Under the pieces are notes generated by a model that made no database searches, had not been told where the DNA came from, and saw only the letters and a program-made list of their open reading frames with translations. From the NCBI GenBank assembly GCA_032622095.1, contig CP136064.1:246483827-246547826 (forward strand): 64,000 nucleotides of DNA. The letters run 5' to 3'. Shown one piece after another: positions 55,206 through 64,000 of this stretch (positions are counted from its first letter, which is position 1; each line of letters opens with the position of its first letter). The position numbers were made by a program, and so were the translations under genes. This DNA comes from Siphonodentalium dalli (taxonomy: Eukaryota > Mollusca > Scaphopoda > Gadilida > Siphonodentaliidae).

Positions 55206-57797
55206 TAGCTCAACTTGGAAAGGGAATAATTTAATATATTACAGTCAATGGAGCGATTAGGAATGTGGAAAGTTGAATGTCTAATACTAGTTTAGAGACA
55301 TGAAGAGAAAAGTAAAATCCAAGATGGCTGCTGGCGGCCATGTTTTCGGCCGAATGACCCCAAAATGAGTCGTTCCCATTTACATGTCATCGTTAACATC
55401 AATGACAAATTTTATGACGATCAGACTAAAGGTACGACCTGTAGCCCATGCTAAAGAATTTAGTCATACAAAGAGTAAAATCCAAGATGGCTGCTGGCGG
55501 CCATGTTTTTTGGCCAATTGACCCCAAAATGACTCGTTCCCATCTACATGTCATTGTTAACATCCATGACAAATTTTATGATGATCAGACTAAAGGTACG
55601 ACCTGTAGCCCGTGCTAAAGAATTTAGTCATACAAAGAGTAAAATCCAAGATGGCTGCTGGCGGCAACATTTTTTCGCCAAATGACTCCAAAATTACTCG
55701 TTCCCATCTACATGTCAATCCATGACAAATTTCATGATGATCAGACGAACAGTACTGACCTGTGGCCCGTGCTAATGGATTAAATTTTGAAATCCAAGAT
55801 GGCCACTGGCGGCCATGTTTTTTGTCCGAATGACCCCAAAATGACTTGTTCCCATTTACATTCCAATTTCAACAGCCATGAAAATTTTTATGATGATCAG
55901 ACTAAAGGTACGACCTGTAGCCCGTGCTAAAGGATTTAGTCATACAAAGAGTAAAATCCAAGATGGCTGCTGGCGGCCATGTTTTTTGGCCGAATGACCC
56001 CAAAATAACTCGTTCCCATCTACATGTCATTATTAACATTCATGACAAATTTTATGATGATCAGACTAAAGGTACGACCTGTAGCCCGTGCTAAAGAATT
56101 TAGTCATACAAAGAGAAAATCCAAGATAGCTGCTGGCGGCCATGTTTTTCGGCCAAATGACCCCAAAAGTACTCGTTCCCATCTACATGTCAATATTTAC
56201 ATCCATGACAAATTTCATGATGATCAGACGAACAGTACTAACTGTGGCCCGTGCTAATGGATTAAATTTTTAAACGCAAGATGGCTGCTGGCGGCCATGT
56301 TTTTTGTCCGAATGACCCCAAAATGACTCGTTCCCATCTACATGTCATTGTTAACATCCATGACAAATTTTATGATGATCAGACTAAATGTACGACCTGT
56401 AGCCCGTGCTAAAGGATTTAGTCATACAAAGAGTAAAATCCAAGATGGCTGCTGGCGACCATGTTTTTTGGCGGAATGACCCCAAAATTACTCGTTCCCA
56501 TCTACATGTCATTGTTAACATCCATGACAAATTTTATGATGATCAGACTAAAGGTACGACCTGCAGCCCGTGCTAAAGAATTTAGTCATACAAAGAGTAA
56601 AATCGAAGATGGCTGCTGGCGGCCATGTGTTTTGGCAGAATGACCCCAAAATTACTCGTTCCCATCTACATGTAAATATTATTATCCATGACAAATTTCA
56701 TGATGATCAGACAATCAGTACGACCTGTGGCCCGTGCTAATGGATTAAATTTTTTAATCCAAGATGGCCGCTGGCGGCCATGTTTTTTGTCCGAATGACC
56801 CCAAAATGAATAGTTCCCATCTACATTCCAATATCAACAGCCATGAAAAATTTTATGATGATCAGACTAAAGGTACGACCTGTAGCCCGTGCTAAAGGAT
56901 TTAGTCATACAAAGAGTAAAATCCAAGATGGCTGCTGGCGGCCATGTTTTTTGGCCGAATGACCCCAAAATGACTCGTTCCCATCTACATGTGATTATTA
57001 ACATTCTTGACAAATTTTATGATGATCAGACTAAAAGTAGGACCTGTAGCCCGTGCTAAAGGATTTAGTCATGCAAAGAGTAAAATCCAAGACGGCTGCT
57101 GGCGGCCATGTTTTTTGGCCGAATGACCCCAAAATGACTCTTTCCAATCTACATGTCATTTTTAACATCCATGACAAATTTTATGATGATCAGACTAAAG
57201 GTACGACCTGTAGCCCGTGCTAAAGAATTTAGTCATACAAAGAGTAAAATCCAAGATGGCTGCTGGCGGCCATGTTTTTTGCCCGAATAACCCAAAAATG
57301 ACTCGTTCCCATCTACATGTCATTGTTAACATCCATGACAAATTTTATGATCATCTGACTAAAGGTACGACCTGTAGCCCGTGCTAAAGGATTTAGTCAT
57401 GCAAAGAGTAAAATCGAAGATGGCTGCTGGTGGCCATGTTTTTTGGCCGAATGACCCCAAAATTACTCGTTCCCATCTACATGTCAATATTAACATCCAT
57501 GACAAATTTCATGACGATCAGATGAACAGTACGGCCTGTAGCCCGTGCTAATGGATTGAAATTTGAAATCTAAGATGGCCACTGGCGGCCATGTTTTTTT
57601 TCCGTATGACCCCAAAATGAATCATTCCAGTACAAATGTTGATGTCAACAGCTATGACAAATTTCATAATGATCCGATCAAAGGTACGACCTGTAGCCTC
57701 TATTGTTGACGCCTTACGCACACACGCACACACGGACGACGGACGACAAAGCCATGGCAATAGCTCAAACTTTACAAAGTAAAGTTGAGCTAATAAA
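55206..57797 (+). mobile_element. Tandem-module element, family K, 15 modules
   Basis: TAGCTCAACTT at the left mirrors AAGTTGAGCTA at the right. About 15 modules of ~161 bp each contain CCAAGATGGC(T/C), GCGGCCATGTTTTTTGGCCG, ACTCGTTCCCATCTACATGT and GGTACGACCTGTAGCCCGTG. An ACACACGGACGACGGACGAC microsatellite (57725) and a hairpin (TAGCTCAAACTTT / AAAGTTGAGCTA, 57761-57792) with an A-rich end close it. Diverged modules (GGATTAAATTTT type) recur every third unit, about 484 bp apart. Confidence 0.82.
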
Positions 57798-57925
57798 ATG
57801 CATCAAGATGAAATATCTTCTATCAATCAATCAAGACGATGTCAAATAAAATGCATCCAGATGAAATGTCTTCTATCACTCAATCAAGACGATATCAAGT
57901 AAAATGCATCAAGATCAAAGTCTAA
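57798..57925. repeat. 53-bp minisatellite, right part
   Basis: About 2.3 units identical in phase and sequence to those at 54941-55190, displaced by the family K insertion. Confidence 0.88.
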
Positions 57926-58561
57926 ATGTAAAACAGTGGACGGATAATTACGTTTGCAGTCCATTCAAACCTCCAAATAAAATAAAAAAGAACAGTATAA
58001 AAACAAGCAGTGATACAGGCCTCAGGCTTTCAGTTCCAAGTTAGAGCTCCAAAATACACCCAATAATATTCACTTTTGAATTTTTCCCGGTATTGAATTA
58101 GGTCAATAACTACTTAAAGTACGTTTCTACGTGCAATACATGTCCCAGAAAGATGCATTGAAGTCATAAAAAATACATCTCTGAACACGATGTTTGGGTC
58201 CCAAACAAATACAGCCATTCGTACAGCATGGAACAGAAAAAAGCATTCTGTGTCAGTCTATTCTTGATATGGCAGAAATAAAGAGTGTTTGTTTCACTTC
58301 TGCACGAAAAATTGAAAACAGTTGGAAAATGGGCGGGACCATGTAAAGTATTTTTCAGAGCACACGAAGCCAGTATATCAATATTTTGTGTGTTTGTCAA
58401 CCAAATCTTATTACTCCTTCCAAATTACGTAGAAAGAATTTGGAAGCTCGAATGAGCCATATCCACATAAGGTGTGTTTGCATCGTATTTTAGTGGAGAA
58501 TATAATTTTCATATGCAGCAGTAAATTCAGTCTTTGTGATAACTGTCAGCCAGCTGTTTGG
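57926..58561. other. No recognised feature
   Basis: About 640 bp; no supported exon on either strand. It lies downstream of the receptor gene on the minus strand. Confidence 0.4.
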
Positions 58562-58685
58562 AACCTTGAATGTATTCTCTTATATATATGAGGCTCCCTA
58601 TATGGGAGACTTGCATACATAAGAGAATACACTGGCACAGGGTTTTCGCAATATTTCAGGAAACTCCAGTCTTCAGAAGGGTTAA
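58562..58685 (-). mobile_element. Half copy of hairpin family B
   Basis: One hairpin cassette and the CAGGAAACTCCAGTCTTC..AGGGTTAA end. Confidence 0.65.
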
Positions 58686-59212
58686 ATGAGACAATGCATC
58701 TTTAAATATAATTTAACCCTCGAAATTCGGAAAAAATGTCCCACGACAAATTTAATGCTGTGGCATTTCCCACGGCATTGCTGAATATTGTCAGGGAATT
58801 TATTAAGAGTGGAGAAACTACATGAAAAACAAAAGAAAGTGACACACAATGAAGAATTCACGTTCACAATCATACTCCTGGTAAATATCTAACAAGCACT
58901 ATAAAATGGATAATTCAACAAAATGCAATCAGCAGCCACATACATGTGCATTTACAAACATAGCTAACCCTTTCTGTAGTAATTGGGTTCTGTCAGTCAT
59001 TTAAAAAGTGTACATCGAAATGGTCTAGTATTGATTTGGAGGGATATTAGGTGATAAAAGCAGATGACAGATAAATAGAAGTGCAGAAGTAGCCCTATTT
59101 ATTGAGGGAAATGTTTTGATAATAGGTTCAACAAATGTTTTTTTGTTGATCTTATTATCGGAATATTTCCTGTGGGAGAACTACTCATCAATGATGCTTT
59201 AGTGAATGTTCA
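58686..59212. other. Dispersed repeat piece
   Basis: 58740-58800 (AAATGTCCCACGACAAATTT, GCTGTGGCATTTCCCACGGC) recurs near 63298-63375. No gene supported. Confidence 0.45.
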
Positions 59213-59558
59213 GACAACCACGATTCAATCGTAAGTGGAGGAATCAGGCCCGACGAAATCGTGGATAGTTTGTTCACACGATTGCGATGTCGTCGTAGAT
59301 GATGATATCGTGGGTTGTTCGTAAGCATGTGATTGACTACCTTAAGATCATTCCAGCTACAATTTTTATGTACACATGACTGTGATTAAGTCGCAAGTGG
59401 AGGTAGTCAAGGAAACACCATGATTTCGCATCTGAAATCAAACAGTGCTTGATATTATTTTTTTACTTGCGATATTGACGTGAGCATGCGCAGTCCAACT
59501 ACTTCCTACGATGGAAATCTTTCCACTTACGATTGAATCATGGTCGTCTGAACGTTCA
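59213..59558. mobile_element. Inverted-repeat MITE, 346 bp
   Basis: TGAATGTTCAGACAACCACG and ATTCAATCGTAAGTGGA at the left are mirrored at the right (TCCACTTACGATTGAATC, GTCGTCTGAACGTTCA). Non-coding; no clear target duplication. Confidence 0.72.
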
Positions 59559-59699
59559 CTTGGTACAGAAAGGATCAAAGAAGAAATTGAATCTTAACTA
59601 ACACTCAGTAGAATTCAACTCATACTCATAAATTCAGGGTTTGCATTGCCCATGGCAAAAATAATTCACATTTGGCAAAAAATATTTTCATTTGGCAAT

Positions 59700-59876
59700 A
59701 GGAGCCTTACATATATAAGAGAATGCACTGGCTTACAAGGTAAAGGTAAATATTGTTAGGCCAATGTATTCTGTTAAATATGCGAGGCCCCCTACGGGAG
59801 ACTCGCATATATAAGAAAATGCATTGGCAAAGGGTTTTCGCAAAATTTCAGGAAGCTGCAGTCATGGAAAGGTTAA
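59700..59876 (-). mobile_element. Partial hairpin family B
   Basis: End of one cassette, linker, the complete second cassette and the CAGTCATGGAAAGGTTAA terminus. Confidence 0.7.
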
Positions 59877-60052
59877 AAGAATGGAAATGGGATTGAAAAT
59901 GGGGTTCATAAAAATATGCTGAATATAACAATCATAAAAGTTCCATCATAATATATGCACATGCATGTGGCTTGAGAGGGAAATATTAGAGCCAATAAAA
60001 GTAGACACTGTACATGACTCAGACTTAGAGACCAACTCATTGAGAAGAGGAA

Positions 60053-60205
60053 TCAAATTTTCTGTGTTCCGAGAGACACTTTGATGTCATCTGTAGCTGA
60101 CGTCTGGAGGGCACACAGTGTCTTCTTAATTCTCAATGCAGTTAGTCGAGCAGCACCATTATGATACCAACATTCCTTCATCAGTTTCGCCATTGATCTC
60201 AAGGA
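60053..60205 (-). CDS. TGFBR1: Type I receptor, terminal exon
   Basis: Acceptor CATTTCAG on the minus strand; 50 codons and TGA. It contains the invariant Arg of kinase subdomain XI ([13 protein letters not shown]). Too short to appear as a long open frame, it was found by reading the minus strand. Confidence 0.92.
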   Translation of the reverse strand, partial: SLRSMAKLMKECWYHNGAARLTALRIKKTLCALQTSATDDIKVSLGTQKI

Positions 60206-63123
60206 CTGAAATGGACAATTTATCAGGTGATTGATTATTTAAAGATACGGGTGGCGTTGGCGGTGGGTATGCTGTTAAAATATTCAGCTCGGTCATAAAC
60301 CGCCATAAACAGAACGAATATTAAAATATAGGCAGACTTTGTTCTTATACCAATCAGAAATATGGTATAAACAGTAGGTTATTGTCAAATGTTTTTCCTT
60401 TGTTATGTAAACAAAAGCAAAAAATGTTACAGAACCTGGCTTTTGTTTAGATCCAGATATGGTTAACATAAAGAGCGTTTTTTGTTACTGTTTTCCTGAT
60501 ATGGAAATAATAAAGAGCATTTATATCATTTGTGTGTGATTAACCAATAGAATTACGCTGTGTTATGTAAACAGAAGCAAAACTTCTGTAACACAAGCAG
60601 GTTCTTGTTTACGTACACCATCGTACGTCTTGACGACAATATACTATTTATACGCGCTGATTATGTTTGGCATATGAGCAAAACTATATATTTTTTAATA
60701 TTCCTTCTGTTAATGACGATTTGAACAAATATGAATATTTCTGCAACAAACGCCGCCCGTGCCTTTAACCCTTCCATGACGGGAGCTTCCTGAAATTTTG
60801 CAAAAACCCTGTACCAATGCATTCTCTTATATATGTGAGTCTTCCATAGGGAGCTTCGCATATATAAGAGAATACATTGACCTAACAATATTTGCCTTGA
60901 CATTGTAAACCAGTGCATTCTCTTATATATGCGAGGCTCTTATATAAAAGAATGCACTGCACAGGGTCTTCAATGCTGTACCAGCTCAGCTCCCATCATG
61001 AAAGGGTTAAGAAATAACTCTTGTTTCTATTAAGGTTATGCAGTAAATTCTCTAAATTTAGTGAAATTAGCAACAAAACTGGTGTCCTAGAAAAGCGGCC
61101 AGTCTATCTTGATGATAATGGTGTCAAATTTGAATAATTTTGATGTCAGGGAAGTGTCTCTATCTTAATTTTTAATAAAAGGCTGCTAGGCCACACGTCC
61201 AGTGTTCGCGCTGGACCGAAAAAAAGTTTAGCCAAAAGTTTAGCCAAATGAAAATTTTATTAGCCAAATGAAAAAATCTTTAGCCAAATGTTTTTTGGTC
61301 AAATTAAATCATCGTTTTCTGGCCGGTTCACAATTAATGATTAAAACGTCAAATCTAACAGACACAGGTAAAATACACAATAATTTAACTAATTTTGATG
61401 AACTAGTAATATATTTATATATATCATTTATTAAAAATTTATTAATTTTAATGTGAAAGAGTGATTTGGAAAGGGGGGGGGGGGGGGGGGGGTAACCCGG
61501 GATTTTTATTCTTAATGTCATTATTTTTTTGGTTTTATATCAATATATTTTTTCAAATCATTAAATATTAATTATCCTTGCGAAAATATCTAAGTGACAT
61601 CTGGAAACTAATAACTTACATGTAATATTGTTACGCCATTATCAAATTACAATCTGTCATAGAAGCAAGCATATTATTTTGAATGTATCGGTATTGAGGA
61701 CAAATAGCCACAAAATATCTGTCGTGATTCACATTTGGCTGATTAAGCTATTGTCTTACACTTGGTGCTCATAAACCTTGACCGTCATAAATACAATGTC
61801 ATCATAAACATTCATTGTGCAGGACCCCCGTGAGTGACCAGACATACAATGGGGGATTAGCGGATTAAATGTAAAAGAATGACCTTTTGCTGTTTTGGGC
61901 AGAGTGACGGGTTTCCCTTTGTACTGTCCGCGATCGGGTTTCCATTTGTACAGTCGGCGATATATTCCCACTTACGATATTTCGGACTAGATCGTTCACA
62001 TCACAGAATTGAAAACCCACTTGCCAAAAATTGATGCTTTCAGTCTCCATTTGGGGTCAAAAAAAGTTTAGCCAAAAATTTAGCCAAATGAAATTTTTAG
62101 CCATTGGCTAATTTGGCTACCGACAGCGCGAACACTGCACACGTCCCCCGAATAAGGTGGCTTTATTTTATCAGCAATTTTTTGCAACAAAAAATATGAT
62201 TCTGGGAACAATCATTGAATCAAACTTTGCTTCTAACTGTCTATCATGTTAACATATATGATCAGTTACCAGAATAATAATCAGCAAATTCTGATAGCGT
62301 GGTTACAGTCCCATGGAATATGGTAGATCCATGTGTATTGAAACTGAGGCCAAGCATTGAATAAAACCATGTTGTCCCTTGAATGCATTCATTCTGCCGT
62401 AAGATCTCTACCAACATTGAGCTTAATAACCAAGTTATATTTGCTTTTGGGATTGGGAAAAAATGATAAATATTCACATTGACACTCTAACAGGTAACTA
62501 TAGAGTAGCCTTTTGGAGAAAATTAAAAAAAATATATATTGAGGCAGGCACAAAAATCTCAGCCAGGCAGGGATTCAGAAACAAAGATTTTTTTTTTGAC
62601 CTTATACAGTAAGGCCAAAATAAAAAAAAACCTTTGTTTCCAATAACCTGCCTGGCTGAGATTTTCTTGCCTGCCTCAATTTTTTTTTTTCAATTTTCTG
62701 CAGAAAGCTAGTCTCTATAGTTAAGGAGTTAAGAGTGTCAATGGGAATAGTTATCGTTATCCCAAAAGCAAAAATAAGTGGGTAATTAAGCTCAATGTTG
62801 GTAGAGATCTTACTGCAGAGTGAATGAACAAGGGACAACATGTTTTATCCAAAGTTTTTGAAAAAAAAATTGCCAAAAAAAAAATCCCTGCCTGCCTGTC
62901 TGGAAAATTTTCCCAATGTTATCGGAAACAGAGAGGTTTTTTGTTTTGGCCTAAGATCGATTCAAAGTGACTGTAAATGGATTGGTACTAACCTCAATAT
63001 TCTGCCATCTATTTGGCACAGCAGGTCTGTGTTTGTCGACGCACACAACCTTTCTCATTACCTCCAAGCTTGGGTCAGGAGGGACCAGGTCATGGTACGG
63101 TAGCTGATAGTCTTCATACATAC
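60053..63123 (-). CDS. TGFBR1: TGF-beta/activin type I receptor kinase, last two coding exons
   Basis: Minus-strand exons 63123-62993 (131 nt) and 60205-60053 (153 nt with TGA) splice in phase. The first reads [40 protein letters not shown] and NIE. The second reads [30 protein letters not shown] and a tail ending VSLGTQKI. Human TGFBR1 reads HEDYQLPYYDLVPSDPS and [20 protein letters not shown], and from memory has an intron at the same place. This covers kinase subdomains X-XI and the C-terminal NANDOR-box region of a membrane Ser/Thr kinase that phosphorylates SMADs. [15 protein letters not shown] favours the ALK4/5/7 (activin/TGF-beta) class over BMP receptors (NPxSRLTALRVKKTL). The tail is longer than the vertebrate QQEGIKM ending. 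The rest of the gene lies beyond 64000. Confidence 0.93.
60765..61010 (+). mobile_element. TTAA foldback, hairpin family B, in receptor intron
   Basis: TTAACCCTTCCATGACGGGA left end and CAGCTCCCATCATGAAAGGG with TTAA at the right. The first cassette is complete, the second shortened. Confidence 0.8.
61200..62137. mobile_element. Non-autonomous hAT element, 938 bp, in receptor intron
   Basis: CAGTGTTCGCGCTG at the left mirrors CAGCGCGAACACTG at the right. CACACGTC is duplicated exactly at 61192-61199 and 62138-62145. TTAGCCAAATGAAA motifs repeat near both ends. A run of 20 G lies at 61473-61492. No intact transposase frame. Confidence 0.92.
62362..62845. repeat. Large imperfect palindrome in receptor intron
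   Basis: Arms of about 240 bp with almost no spacer: AACCATGTTGTCCCTTG faces CAAGGGACAACATGTT, and the centre carries CTCAGCCAGGCAGG / CCTGCCTGGCTGAG. Arms differ by indels, so it is old. A third piece of the central part lies at 62870-62945. Confidence 0.8.
62993..63123 (-). CDS. TGFBR1: Type I receptor, penultimate exon
   Basis: Acceptor TGCATAG, donor GAG|GTTAGT. The split first codon requires a G from the previous exon and gives the Gly preceding MYEDYQ, as in the family's GG(I/M)xEDYQLPY. Confidence 0.92.
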
Positions 63124-64000
63124 CTATGCATATAAAAATAGTCATGTGAGTATCTAATATAGTGCTCGCACATTTACCTTTTCTTTAGTAAATACACATT
63201 GACGAGTAGTTATCACTTAGGAAGTGTTCAGATTACAAGTTCAACAATAGACCATAGGTCGTTTGTTGAACTTATTACCCTGCCCTTGAAATTAGGAAAA
63301 TGTCCCATGGCAAATTTAATGCTGTGGCATGTTGGATTCCACATGTTGCCACGGCTTTTCCCACGGCATTGCTTATTGCCGTGGCATATTTCGAGGACTG
63401 TATTATCTTAACATTTCCCTCCAATAAATATGACTACTTCTGCACTTGTATTACCCGTTTTCTGCCTATTTTTACTGAAAACCCCTCCAGATGAATAATA
63501 GACAATTCCAATGAAAACTTCAGAGTGGGAAAAACAATGTAGTATAGAAAGGGTTTAAGAGGTAAAAGTAAAAATATAGAATACACCCATAGTAGCCAAG
63601 AATACAAAATTTTCACCACAAGTGGAATTGTTGTTTTAACCATGAGCCTTTTGTTGAGTGGTTAAAACCACAATACCACAAGAGGTTAGGCACCTTTAAT
63701 GAGTAAGAATGTTCAAGATTTAAAAAAAAAAAAATGTTGCAAGATTTTGTTTCATTTTTTTTATAGCATTTTATTTTAGCATTTTTTTCGTATTCATAAG
63801 CATTGAATATTTTATATTTTTTTCGTATTCACAAGACATTGTAAAAATGCCGTTCTACCAAAATTATTATATAAAATGCTACCATTCTCTCATAATTATG
63901 TTTGGACATTATTCATAGTTGTTAGAGTGATGATTTGAACATAAAATTTCCACATTTGAACCATTGTTTCATCATTTTAATTTAAATATTACATATCTCC
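63124..64000. other. Receptor intron, no further exon found
   Basis: Reading the minus strand found no exon matching the preceding kinase part. 63298-63405 (GCCGTGGCATATTTCG and related) is a dispersed repeat also seen at 58740. Confidence 0.5.

Noticed and set aside
55314-57790. Repeated open frames in the module array
   Set aside because: They follow the 161-bp period and break in most modules. No codon-level conservation.
61850-62050. Possible transposase remnant in the 61.2 kb hAT element
   Set aside because: The short minus-strand frame has no BED finger, catalytic or dimerisation motif I can recognise.
1-64000. Retroviral, LTR or Polinton-like elements
   Set aside because: I looked for long direct repeats with protease, integrase, capsid or DNA-polymerase signatures and saw none. 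The only reverse-transcriptase sequence belongs to LINE fragments.

Overview
The window is animal genomic DNA: long intergenic stretches, GT-AG introns of 1.4-3.7 kb, and dense small transposons. The families resemble those common in bivalve and other mollusc genomes (foldback MITEs, a tRNA-derived SINE with an ATCA-type tail, tandem-module elements ending in a GGAC-rich microsatellite). A mollusc, perhaps a bivalve, is an inference and not proven.

Host genes. Three are recognised from splice structure and protein motifs. (1) The last exon of a villin-headpiece protein, + strand, 2398-2484, with a poly(A) signal near 2700. (2) A complete four-exon CYP2-like cytochrome P450, + strand, 19317-27377. 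Its exons join to 504 residues. It keeps the haem cysteine, the ExxR arginine and the PxRF arginine, but has altered C-helix, I-helix and haem-loop consensus positions. (3) The last two coding exons of a TGF-beta/activin type I receptor kinase (ALK4/5/7 class), - strand, 63123-60053, with the rest of the gene beyond the right edge. A likely terminal exon of an unidentified gene lies at 8350-8535. Weaker exon candidates are at 44687, 50661 and 51746.

Layout. 0-9.8 kb: a tandem-module element, the headpiece exon and TTAA-flanked foldback MITEs. 9.9-13.2 kb: hAT-like and Tc1/mariner-like MITEs, a 41-bp satellite and nested palindromes. 14.3-18.4 kb: a LINE 3' fragment, a TTAA element carrying a second palindrome with a 9-bp target duplication, and a SINE-like piece. 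19.3-27.4 kb: the P450 gene, whose introns hold at least ten small transposons. 27.4-36.5 kb: MITEs, a 28-bp satellite and a second LINE fragment. 36.7-40.1 kb: a composite bounded by TTAA-flanked inverted repeats. 40.5-48.7 kb: tandem-module elements nested in one another and in a foldback, then a SINE inside a MITE. 49-54.9 kb: hAT-like MITEs, a 13-copy 40-bp satellite and a TTAA element nested in a TTAA foldback. 54.9-57.9 kb: a 2.6-kb tandem-module element that splits a 53-bp minisatellite. 58.5-64 kb: the receptor exons and their intronic transposons.

The most unusual signals are not genes. Several unrelated-looking repeat families share one architecture: tandem ~150-165 bp modules, then a GGAC-type microsatellite, then a strong hairpin followed by an A-rich end. 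A second signal is an approximately 70-bp hairpin cassette that recurs inside foldback elements with three different terminal sequences. No retroviral, LTR or Polinton-like element was recognised.
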